Positions 9,196 to 16,881 of a stretch of DNA of 64,000 bases are shown here, piece after piece; the first letter of the stretch is position 1, and each line of letters begins with the position of its first letter. This DNA comes from Chitinophagaceae bacterium (GTDB lineage: Bacteria > Bacteroidota > Bacteroidia > Chitinophagales > Chitinophagaceae), in the NCBI GenBank assembly GCA_016703625.1, contig JADJBP010000004.1, forward strand, positions 1 to 64,000. Direction: 5' to 3'. The notes beneath the pieces were generated by a model that saw only the letters and a program-made list of their open reading frames with translations, had not been told where the DNA came from and searched no databases. Both the position numbers and the translations under genes were made by a program.

Positions 9196-10404
9196 AGTAT
9201 TCCAACTTCCTGAGTTTTGGGAACTTTAGCCAGGTAGCTGCCACTACCAGTACCGACATGGCGCCGCCGAAAATAATGGCCGGTAAAGTGCCAAACATAC
9301 GGGAGGTAACCCCACTTTCGAACTGGCCCAGTTCATTGCTGCTGTTGATGAAAATTAAATTAATGGAAGCAACACGTCCCTTAATTCATCGGGCGTGTAT
9401 AACTGCATGATGGTGCCGCGAACCACCACACTTACAGCATCAAACAGCCCTGCAACCAGCAAAGCCATAAAGCTTAACCAGTACACTTTTGATAAACCAA
9501 AAATGATAATGCAAAGCCCAAAGCCGGCAACCGCCAGCAACATTTTTAATCCCTGCTTTTGCCGCATGGGGTATTTAACCAGTATACCAATGCTGATGAG
9601 GCTGCCAAGGTCCATAGCTGCATTTAAAAAACCATAACCAATAGGGCCGGTATGTAAAATGGTTGATGCCACTTCGGGAATAAAGGCAACGGCGCCGCCA
9701 AAAAGAACGGCAAAGAGGTCGAGGGAAAGTACGCCCAGTAAATTTTTATTATGATATACAAATGAAAAACCCTTTTTAATGGAAGTGAACATAGGCTCAT
9801 TTTCCAAACTGCTTACCGGGGGTTTGGGGTATAACTGTAATGCAAAAATACCTGCCGTTAAAATCAAAGCAGCAGTTATAAAATAGGCATTGGAGATCCC
9901 AATGAATGCGATCAGCAAACCGCCAACAGCATGCCCGCCAATGGATGATATCAGCCAGGTAGATGAATTGTAGGAAATGGCTTTTTGCAACTGTTCACGG
10001 GTTACAATAGCCGCAATCATACTGTTGGCAGAGGGCCCGGCAAATGATCGGATGATGCCGGTACAAAAAACAACCGAAAAAATTACGGTGAGCTGCGTGG
10101 TATTGCTGAAACCGAACCCCGGCAGGCTGATCAATGCAAGGGTTATACCGCAAAACATGTAAAATGCGTATGACCAGACGAGGATATTTTTTTTATTGTG
10201 TTTGTCAATATAATGCCCGGCATATAAAGCAGCAATTACAGCAGGAACAAATTCGGCCAGGCCGGCAAAGCCCACCATATAGGTGTTGGCCAGGTGAAAA
10301 ACCTGGTAAATAACGATGGTGGTTATCATGCGTAAACCCAGTACAAAAAATAACCTCGCAAAAATAAAATGACGGAATTCTTTGGGAAGTTTGTCGCTGC
10401 TCAT
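9194..10404 (-). CDS. MFS transporter (EntS/DHA3-like)
   Basis: A ~404-residue major facilitator with about 12 hydrophobic segments. Family-like landmarks are the N-terminal FRHFIFARLFFVLG, AALYAGHYIDKHNKKNIL after TM2 (the loop A position) and SFAGPSANSMIAAIV. The pattern fits the DHA3/EntS group of drug or siderophore exporters; the substrate is unknown. One G is missing at about 9380 (DELRD should read DELRGRVASINLIFINSSNELG), which truncates the frame at 9355. Restored, it reads through the last helix to a TAG at 9196-9194. It lies 9 bp downstream of the deoxynucleoside kinase gene, so the two are probably co-transcribed. Confidence 0.85.
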
Positions 10405-10413
10405 TTTTAAGGA

Positions 10414-11046
10414 TTAGGGCAAAGTTATATAATGTTGCCCGTCTTCATATTCTTTGTCCAGTGCATCAATGATAATTTTCAGGTGCTCATCATTACCCAG
10501 GAAATCGGCATTGCCGGCATCCACATACAGGGTTTTGATATTGTGCTGCTTGATATACTGGGTATAGGTTTCCTGTAAAGTAAACAGATAATCATTGGGG
10601 ATCGACTGCTCGTATTCCCGGTTTCGTTTTTTTATATTTTCCTGTAATTTTTTTACAGAGGTGTGCAGGTAAATAACAATGTCGGGCTGAACGATCTGCG
10701 GGTTGATGATCTCGAAAAGCTTCTGGTACAGCCTGAACTCTTCATTGGGTAAATTTACTTTGGCAAAAAGCAGGCATTTGGTGAACAGGTAATCAGATAT
10801 GGTGATGTTTTGAAACATATCCTTGGTCTGTAACAGGTCTTTAAGCTGTTTGTAGCGCTCAGCCATAAAAAACAATTCCAACGGGAAGGCATACTGGCCG
10901 GGATTTTCGTAAAATTTAGGCAGGAACGGGTTGTCTGCAAATTCTTCCAGGATCAGGCGGGCATTAAAATGTTTGCTCAGTAAATGTGCCAGCGTGGTTT
11001 TACCGGCACCGATATTTCCTTCTATGGTAACAAAATTATATTTCAT
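10414..11046 (-). CDS. deoxynucleoside kinase (dAdo/dGuo kinase family)
   Basis: A 210-residue kinase with the P-loop GNIGAGKTT at residues 9-17, EEFADNPFL after it, and the lid-region KKRNREYEQ (about residue 139). It phosphorylates deoxynucleosides for dNTP salvage in the cytosol; which base it prefers cannot be read here. Full length for the family, frame intact. Upstream (52 bp) is folK. Confidence 0.9.
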   Translation of the reverse strand: MKYNFVTIEGNIGAGKTTLAHLLSKHFNARLILEEFADNPFLPKFYENPGQYAFPLELFFMAERYKQLKDLLQTKDMFQNITISDYLFTKCLLFAKVNLPNEEFRLYQKLFEIINPQIVQPDIVIYLHTSVKKLQENIKKRNREYEQSIPNDYLFTLQETYTQYIKQHNIKTLYVDAGNADFLGNDEHLKIIIDALDKEYEDGQHYITLP

Positions 11047-11095
11047 GCAGTTGTTCTAGCGGACTGCAAAATAAGCGGAAACAACATTTTGGGCG

Positions 11096-11597
11096 TTAAA
11101 ACTTTTTCACATTTAGTTTATCGGGGCAGTGTACCAGGAGCTGGTGTACCGATCTTTTAAGAACAGGGTGCCCCAGGTTGGGTGAAAGCTCGTTAAGTGG
11201 TACCAGCACAAATCGCCTGTTTTGAATTTGCGGATGCGGAACTGCCAGGTTCTGCTGCTCAATGATTTCCCTGTTGAAAAATAAAATATCGATATCAATG
11301 ATCCGGGGTGCATTTTTAACAGTTCTGATCCTTCCCATCTTTTTCTCAATGTTTAAAATTGCTTCCATGGTCTGGAAAGCCGTTAACCGTGTTTCAACAA
11401 CAATTACCTGGTTCAGAAAATCCGGTTGCATGGTATTGCCCCAGGCTGCTGTTGCATACAGGCCCGATTGGCGGGTAATGCTGCCGATCTTTTTATCAAT
11501 ATATTTAACGGCTTTGGTTAACTGCATTTTGCTGTTGCCCATATTGCTGCCGAGGAGGAGGTACGTTTTGTTCCTCAGATTTTAAAAAGCCTTTCAT
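11096..11597 (-). CDS. folK: 2-amino-4-hydroxy-6-hydroxymethyldihydropteridine diphosphokinase
   Basis: HPPK, the folate-pathway enzyme that pyrophosphorylates hydroxymethyldihydropterin. The signature is APRIIDIDILFF with VPHPQIQNRRFVLVPL after it. The longest open frame starts at an internal ATG (11542), but upstream codons still read KTYLLLGSN, the conserved family N-terminus, so the true start lies further up. An ATG at 11597-11595 (MKGFLKSEEQ) reaches that segment if one A is restored in the A run at about 11557, giving ~167 residues, a normal length. The exact start is therefore uncertain. Confidence 0.85.
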
Positions 11598-11626
11598 CAG
11601 GCCAGAATGATTTTGTGTTAACAATT

Positions 11627-12028
11627 TTATTTTTTAAAATCTGCATGTAGCGGATTTGCAAGATAATTAAACTCTTCCTGAATTACAGCTGATGGTACCT
11701 TTAAAATCAGAACGTCTTTTTGGCTTACAAATTCATCACCAATATACTGGGTAAAATCGAAGTCGTCTTTCCAGTTTTTTTTTAAACTGCCGGATTTAAT
11801 TTCTGTAAAGGGTAGCTGATCCGGGATATGAATATACATCAGGTCAAGCTCAATTGAATAATCTTTGAAATTGGTATTTACAAGCATTTCCAGTACCGCA
11901 AGTGAGATATGTTGTGAAGTGTACAATAATGGAACACCCCTGGTATTCCAGCGTGAACCCATCAATTTGGCGCCGGTACCACTTATATCATTACTGAATT
12001 CGGTATTGCTTATCCGGTATACGATCAT
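11627..12028 (-). CDS. RES-domain toxin (NAD+-degrading type)
   Basis: A 133-residue RES protein: MIVYRISN (the R of the family active site), GSRWNTRGVPLLYTS (R and Y positions), HISLAVLEMLVN (catalytic E) and the C-terminal NYLANPLHADFKK. Known RES toxins are NAD+ phosphorylases or glycohydrolases neutralised by an Xre/MbcA-type partner. The start overlaps the end of the antitoxin gene by 4 bp (ATGA type), the usual arrangement. The stop falls inside an A run, and one added A would continue into more RES-like sequence, so the true C-terminus may be slightly longer. Confidence 0.88.
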   Translation of the reverse strand: MIVYRISNTEFSNDISGTGAKLMGSRWNTRGVPLLYTSQHISLAVLEMLVNTNFKDYSIELDLMYIHIPDQLPFTEIKSGSLKKNWKDDFDFTQYIGDEFVSQKDVLILKVPSAVIQEEFNYLANPLHADFKK

Positions 12029-12471
12029 GCAAACAGGCCATGTTGTATTCTTCCCAATTGAGTCAGTACCCTTTGAATACCTTCGAAACTGGTGAGAGAA
12101 TTAAAGGATAAAGGGCCTTCCAGCATATACGGCTCACGCTTTAACCAGTTATAAAAATTTTCAACTTTACCAAAAGTGAATTTACCTTCTTTTATAACCT
12201 GTTCAATTTGTAAAGCACGCTCAGCATTGATAGGGGCAAAGCTGCCGTTATTTTTTGCATAGCGTTGCAGGGTACGTTCGCTTATATGAAGTATAGAAGC
12301 CCATTCAGCCTGTGTAAAAGGAGCCTTATCAGCTATTTTTTTAAATTCGCTGTAGGTAAAATCTTTTACCTGTGGTAATACTTTTACAGGGCGGTAAACA
12401 GGTATGGGTTCATTTGCCACAGAGGCCGGCTTACCTGTTTTATTGTTTGCTGTTATTGCCTTCTTTTTCAT
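12025..12471 (-). CDS. Xre/MbcA/ParS-type antitoxin
   Basis: A 148-residue antitoxin when started at the ATG at 12471-12469 (MKKKAITANNKTGK); upstream in-frame codons run through the operator and are not coding. The centre has a helix-turn-helix (FTQAEWASILHISERTLQRYAK) and the C-terminal half is the toxin-binding DUF2384-like domain (ALQIEQVIKEGKFTFG, NWLKREPYMLEGPLSFNSL, GIQRVLTQLGRIQHG). It should bind and cover the RES toxin and repress its own promoter at 12478-12522. Confidence 0.9.
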   Translation of the reverse strand: MKKKAITANNKTGKPASVANEPIPVYRPVKVLPQVKDFTYSEFKKIADKAPFTQAEWASILHISERTLQRYAKNNGSFAPINAERALQIEQVIKEGKFTFGKVENFYNWLKREPYMLEGPLSFNSLTSFEGIQRVLTQLGRIQHGLFA

Positions 12472-12477
12472 GAAGCT

Positions 12478-12522
12478 GACATTTGTCGTACAAATATATG
12501 ACAAATGTCGTTTATTTTCAAA
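12478..12522 (-). promoter_or_regulatory. promoter with overlapping palindromic operator for the RES/Xre pair
   Basis: A perfect 10-bp inverted repeat, GACATTTGTC (12478-12487) and GACAAATGTC (12500-12509), with a 12-bp spacer. On the minus strand the spacer holds TATATTTG (12498-12491), an exact Bacteroidota -7 box. TTTG (12522-12519) lies 20 bp further upstream as a -33 element. The expected transcript start falls in the arm nearer the gene, about a dozen bases before the antitoxin ATG. A repressor on this palindrome would block the -7 region directly. Confidence 0.82.
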
Positions 12523-12574
12523 TTTTTTTGAATACTTTTTTACCAATAGCTTTACGCCTCAATTACCCGAATTT

Positions 12575-13687
12575 ATGCAAAAATACAGCCAGGTAAGGGC
12601 AATGCTGGCCATTACAAAAGCCAGTTTGAAAGCCATTTTCAGAAGCCCGTCTGCTGTGGTTTTCAGTTTTGTTTTTCCCTTTGTTTTTATTTTGGTTTTT
12701 GGTTTTATCGGAAACAGTGGTACTGCACCTGTTTACCGGATTGTGATTGATAAGGATTGTGATACGGCCAATGTATTTTTTGATTCTATCAGGAAGAGCA
12801 GCAGGATCCGCATTGTAACCTTTGCCGATGAGAACGAATTGCAGCAAAATATTTCAAAAGGAAGGATTGCCGGGGTTTTGAAAATAAGCAGGACCGGGCT
12901 GGTAAGTCCCGAATACCGGTATACTATAAAAAGTTCAAATGCCAGCAATGATAAATGGCCACAACTGTTACCGGTACTGGAATCCATAGCCAATACAATA
13001 AGTAACACCAAGTTTGCCGGCAGGCCAACATATGCTGTTGCAGATTTTGATTATAACCGGGATATAGTAACGGTCAGAAAATTTAAGACCATCGATTTTA
13101 TATTACCCGGACAACTGGGATTTTCTTTACTCAGCTCCGGTGTATTTGGTGTAGCTTTTATGTTCTTTAATTTAAGGAATACCCTGGTACTAAAACGGTT
13201 TTTTGCAACACCCATCAGCCGTGCCTATATTGTTTTGGGGGAAGCGATCAGCAGGGTAATATTTCAAATGCTGACAGCCATCGTAATTATTTTAGTTGGC
13301 CGGTTCATGTTTGGTTTTACGCTGGTCAATGGATTTCAAACGCTGCTGGAAATGCTGCTGCTCAGTTTTATAGGGTTGCTGATATTTATGGGCTTCGGTT
13401 TTATTGTGAGCGGACTGGCAAAAAATGAAAGTACCATCCCGCCTTTTGCAAACCTGATCACGTTACCACAGTTTTTACTGGGAGGTACCTTTTTTTCGGT
13501 AGAAATATTTCCAAAATGGCTGCAGCCCATTTCAAATGCCCTGCCGCTGACCCATTTGAATACCGCCATGCGGAGTGTAGCCTTTGAAGGACAGAGTTTA
13601 TGGGATGTAAGATCAGAAATCGGCATTTTGCTGTTGTGGGGTATTGCAGTGTATATTGTGGCCATAAAGGTTTTTAAATGGGAATAA
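12575..13687 (+). CDS. ABC-2 type transporter permease
   Basis: A ~370-residue ABC-2 permease: an N-terminal helix after MLAITKASLKAIFRSPSAV, an external domain of about 170 residues, then five or six helices from about residue 190, including the family-like GEAISRVIFQMLTAIVIILV and ANLITLPQFLLGGTFF. The start at 12575 is chosen because the longer in-frame extension runs back through the TA operator. The matching ATPase is not downstream and must lie elsewhere. The next gene (SRPBCC) begins 3 bp after the stop. Cargo unknown. Confidence 0.85.
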   Translation: MQKYSQVRAMLAITKASLKAIFRSPSAVVFSFVFPFVFILVFGFIGNSGTAPVYRIVIDKDCDTANVFFDSIRKSSRIRIVTFADENELQQNISKGRIAGVLKISRTGLVSPEYRYTIKSSNASNDKWPQLLPVLESIANTISNTKFAGRPTYAVADFDYNRDIVTVRKFKTIDFILPGQLGFSLLSSGVFGVAFMFFNLRNTLVLKRFFATPISRAYIVLGEAISRVIFQMLTAIVIILVGRFMFGFTLVNGFQTLLEMLLLSFIGLLIFMGFGFIVSGLAKNESTIPPFANLITLPQFLLGGTFFSVEIFPKWLQPISNALPLTHLNTAMRSVAFEGQSLWDVRSEIGILLLWGIAVYIVAIKVFKWE

Positions 13688-13690
13688 ATT

Positions 13691-14215
13691 ATGCGGTTAT
13701 TCAAAGGGTTTTTTATTGTACTCTCGGGATTATTTATTTTCATAACGATCCTGTCATTATTCATTCCATCCAGGCTGATGGTGACCAGGGCCGTGGTTAT
13801 CAATGCCCCGGCTGATACCGTTTTCAGCCAGGTAAGTGACCTGGAAAACTGGAAGCACTGGCAGCCGGTATTTATGCAGGATTCAGGCGGTATCCGGTTT
13901 GATCCAGGTGCAAATGGCATCAGCAATTCCTGTGAATGGGAATCGCGGGGCAAAAAAAATAAAATGCTGATCACCGGCAGATCGGACAATGCGATCAAAG
14001 CATCTTTAATACGGGAAGGCGAAAACGATGTTCAGAATACGATCAGTATATTCCCCCTGGCCGACAGCAGCCGGGTACAGGTGGAATGGAGTGTACTGAT
14101 AAAATTAAAATGGTATCCGTGGGAAAAATTCTATGGTATTTTTATAGAAAACATAACCGGAGAAGGTTATGAAGCTGCTCTGAACAGTTTAAAAAAATAC
14201 ACCGAAAATAATTAA
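13691..14215 (+). CDS. membrane-anchored SRPBCC-family protein
   Basis: A 174-residue protein with one N-terminal transmembrane helix (about residues 5-26) and an SRPBCC/START-like domain beginning VTRAVVINAPADTVFSQVSDLENW. This fold encloses a hydrophobic ligand; the ligand is not identifiable. It follows the ABC permease by 3 bp, so the two are probably co-transcribed. Its stop overlaps the convergent anmK stop by 4 bp. Confidence 0.8.
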   Translation: MRLFKGFFIVLSGLFIFITILSLFIPSRLMVTRAVVINAPADTVFSQVSDLENWKHWQPVFMQDSGGIRFDPGANGISNSCEWESRGKKNKMLITGRSDNAIKASLIREGENDVQNTISIFPLADSSRVQVEWSVLIKLKWYPWEKFYGIFIENITGEGYEAALNSLKKYTENN

Positions 14216-15414
14216 CCGGGGAAACTGATCTTTCCCATGGCAACTGCAGGAATGTCCATTGTTCCTTTCAAAAGATCCAATGCATTCCCACTCACACATT
14301 CATTGGCCAGCAATGCAAACAGCACCGCTTCCTTGGCATCAGGATCAATTCCGTTTTCAAAAGTGGTATGAAAACTGCAGGCAGGTAACTGTTCCTGCAA
14401 ATATTGCATGAGTAAAGGATTATGAATTCCACCACCGCTTACGAAGATGGTAACACCGGTTTTATCTTTTATACAATCCAAAATAGCCGCAGTGATCATA
14501 TCCGCTGAGAATTTATTCAGTGTGGCCATGGTATCTGCAACGGATAAGGCTTCCGGGCAGCATTTTTGTTTTGCGTTTTGCAGGTAAAGCAGGTTAAATA
14601 ATTCAGGACCGGTACTCTTTGGAAGATCCTGTTTAAAAAAATCATCCTCTTTAAATGCTGCAAGTAAAGCTTCATGCACCCTTCCGGATCTTGCTATCGC
14701 AGCATCCGCATCAAAAGATGCCCCCGGAAAATTTTCCTGCATATAAGCATCCATGAGCGTATTGCCCGGGCCAACATCCGTGCATAAAATTTGTTCATTT
14801 TCAATATCGCCCGGCAGAAAAGTAAAATTTGCAATGCCGCCAATGTTTAATAAGATCCTGTCTTCGCCTTTCTTACTGAATAAAATATAATCGCCGTAAA
14901 CGGCCAGGGGTGCACCTTCGCCACCTGCTGCAATATTTTTTTGCCTGAAATCGCTGATGGTGATGATGTTGGTAGCAACCGCCAGGTGATCGCCATCACC
15001 AATTTGCAAAGTGGCATTGCCAAAATTTTGTTGCCGGTGTAACCTGTTTGGCGCATGGTAAATGGTTTGCCCATGACTGGCGACCAGGTCTACTTCTTCA
15101 TTTTTAATGTTCCATTTCTGTAAACAGGTATTGATGATGGCTGCATGTTGTAAGGCGATCCAAGGATTCAGCAAACATAATTTTTCAAGATCGACCTGCT
15201 TTTTGGAAAAAACAGTTCTTACTTCTTTTTTAAAATCAGCAGTGTAAGGGATGGTTTCAAACTTCAATAATTCCAATTTTGTATTGAGGCCGTTTCCAGT
15301 AACCCCGCATAAGGCAATATCCAGGCCATCCAGCGAAGTACCGCTCATTAACCCAATGATTAAACGCGTTGGTTTATTGGCAAGTTGATATAGTTTTTGA
15401 ATGTTGCTGTTCAT
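14212..15414 (-). CDS. anmK: anhydro-N-acetylmuramic acid kinase
   Basis: A 400-residue cell-wall recycling kinase that converts 1,6-anhydroMurNAc to MurNAc-6-phosphate. Motifs seen: GLMSGTSLDGLDIA (residues ~21-34, phosphate binding), SHGQTIYH, QIGDGDHLA, NIGGIANFTF, DVGPGNTLMDAYM and the late FVSGGGIHNPLL. Length and frame are normal. Its start is 1 bp from the queG stop, so queG-anmK probably form one unit. Confidence 0.95.
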   Translation of the reverse strand: MNSNIQKLYQLANKPTRLIIGLMSGTSLDGLDIALCGVTGNGLNTKLELLKFETIPYTADFKKEVRTVFSKKQVDLEKLCLLNPWIALQHAAIINTCLQKWNIKNEEVDLVASHGQTIYHAPNRLHRQQNFGNATLQIGDGDHLAVATNIITISDFRQKNIAAGGEGAPLAVYGDYILFSKKGEDRILLNIGGIANFTFLPGDIENEQILCTDVGPGNTLMDAYMQENFPGASFDADAAIARSGRVHEALLAAFKEDDFFKQDLPKSTGPELFNLLYLQNAKQKCCPEALSVADTMATLNKFSADMITAAILDCIKDKTGVTIFVSGGGIHNPLLMQYLQEQLPACSFHTTFENGIDPDAKEAVLFALLANECVSGNALDLLKGTMDIPAVAMGKISFPG

Positions 15415-15415
15415 G

Positions 15416-16345
15416 CTATTGCTTAATAAAATGCAGGTTGCGTTTTATGCCTTCAAACTTAGCTCTTTTGAGCGGAGAATTTTTAAAAATGCTTTTAAAA
15501 GATGATTCCGTTAATGCTTCCCAGTCGTTTTTTGAAAAATCCAGGATCTCTGCGATAGGTGTAAAATTTAAATCAGTGGCAGCTGTTGAAAAGCGGTTCC
15601 AGGGGCATACGTCCTGGCAAACATCGCAACCAAACATCCAGTTATCAAATTTGCCTTTCAGCTTTTCCGGTATCAGTGCGTCTTTTAACTCGATGGTAAA
15701 ATAAGAGATGCATTTACTCCCGTCGATCACTTTGCCTGGCAGTATGGCATCGGTTGGGCATTCATCAATACAGCGGGTGCAGGTTCCGCAATAATCTTTT
15801 GCATAAGCATCGTCATAAACCAGTTCAAGGTCAACGATCAGCGTGGCAATGAAAAAAAATGATCCGCTTTGTTTGGTAATGAGGTTCCCGTTCTTGCCTA
15901 TCCAGCCGATCCCGGCCTTTTGGGCCCAGGCCCTTTCAAGTACAGGGGCACTGTCAACAAAGCCACGGCCATGCACTTCGCCGACCTGTTCATTTACCTG
16001 CTGCAAAAACAGCCTGAGCTTTGTCCTGATCACTTCATGGTAATCATTGCCATAGGCGTATTTTGAAATTTTCGGCGCATCGGCAGCCTGTGTTTTTACA
16101 GGATAATAATTCAGCAATAAAGTGATCACTGACCTGGCACCGGGTACTAACCTGGAGGGGTCGGTCCGCAGGTCGAAGTGATTTTCCATGTATTGCATAC
16201 TCCCGTGCATTCCTTTGTTGAGCCAGCTTTCCAGCCGTTTGGCATCAGCATCCAGGAACTGCGCTTTGGCGATACCGCAATGATCAAATCCTGCATTTGC
16301 TGCAAGTGTCTTAATGATCGCTGTATGTTTTTGAAGGTTACTCAC
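15416..16345 (-). CDS. queG: epoxyqueuosine reductase
   Basis: The last step of queuosine synthesis in tRNA: a cobalamin- and Fe-S-dependent reductase. Two [4Fe-4S] motifs are visible: CGTCTRCIDECP and CDVCQDVCPWN. Upstream are DHCGIAKAQFLD at the N-terminus and the RAWAQKAGIGWIGKNGNLI block. 309 residues, intact. The second pathway gene in the window, queA, lies 27 kb away. The start overlaps the stop of the upstream membrane-protein gene by 4 bp. Confidence 0.95.
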   Translation of the reverse strand: MSNLQKHTAIIKTLAANAGFDHCGIAKAQFLDADAKRLESWLNKGMHGSMQYMENHFDLRTDPSRLVPGARSVITLLLNYYPVKTQAADAPKISKYAYGNDYHEVIRTKLRLFLQQVNEQVGEVHGRGFVDSAPVLERAWAQKAGIGWIGKNGNLITKQSGSFFFIATLIVDLELVYDDAYAKDYCGTCTRCIDECPTDAILPGKVIDGSKCISYFTIELKDALIPEKLKGKFDNWMFGCDVCQDVCPWNRFSTAATDLNFTPIAEILDFSKNDWEALTESSFKSIFKNSPLKRAKFEGIKRNLHFIKQ

Positions 16346-16708
16346 AGGTCAGTTGACGTATCTTCTAAATGCAGTTTATGAAAAAACCTGTGTGCTATCG
16401 GTGCAATTAAAATACCGATCGTGCTTATAAAGGCAACGCCACTAAACAAAGCGTACATCGAAGCAAATACTTTGGCATTTTTAGTTAACACAATGACCGG
16501 GTCAATAATTGGTCCCATACCGCTTAAAATCATTGACGCATTTAACAGGCTGTCGTACCAGTCAAATTCAGGTATCGTCAGTTTATTACCCAATACGCCG
16601 ATCCATAAGCAAACCAGCATGGTAAAAATGCCAAATACAGCATTCCTCCATATCCTTTTGTAAAAAAACTGCTTTCGGGGCTAATTTTTTTACTTTTAAT
16701 TCACGCAT
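16342..16708 (-). CDS. small integral membrane protein, unknown function
   Basis: I do not recognise the family. Starting at the ATG at 16708 (MRELKVKKLAPKAVFLQK), and allowing one indel near 16650, the frame continues as FTMLVCLWIGVLGNKL and reads to 16342, ~122 residues. There are probably three hydrophobic helices: the first right after the break, a second around VFASMYALFSGVAF, and a third in FISTIGILIAPIAH. A short loop carries PEFDWYDSLLNASMILSGMGP. It overlaps queG by 4 bp and is probably co-transcribed with it. Confidence 0.6.
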
Positions 16709-16881
16709 CATTTTAGTTATTTTCAGTGATAAAGATAATTGTTTTGCAATAGCCTGTAACAATAGCATATAACACATAATGAGACTGCTTAAGCGTCAGC
16801 ATAAAAATCAATTATATGCCATAATAGCACAGATCTTGATAATGGATTGAGATTTGCGCTGGTTATAGAAAAATTATAATA

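Noticed and set aside
11627..12471. RES/Xre pair as the core of a larger defence island
   Set aside because: The flanking genes are folK and an ABC permease; no other defence-type gene is adjacent, so it is treated as a solitary toxin-antitoxin pair.
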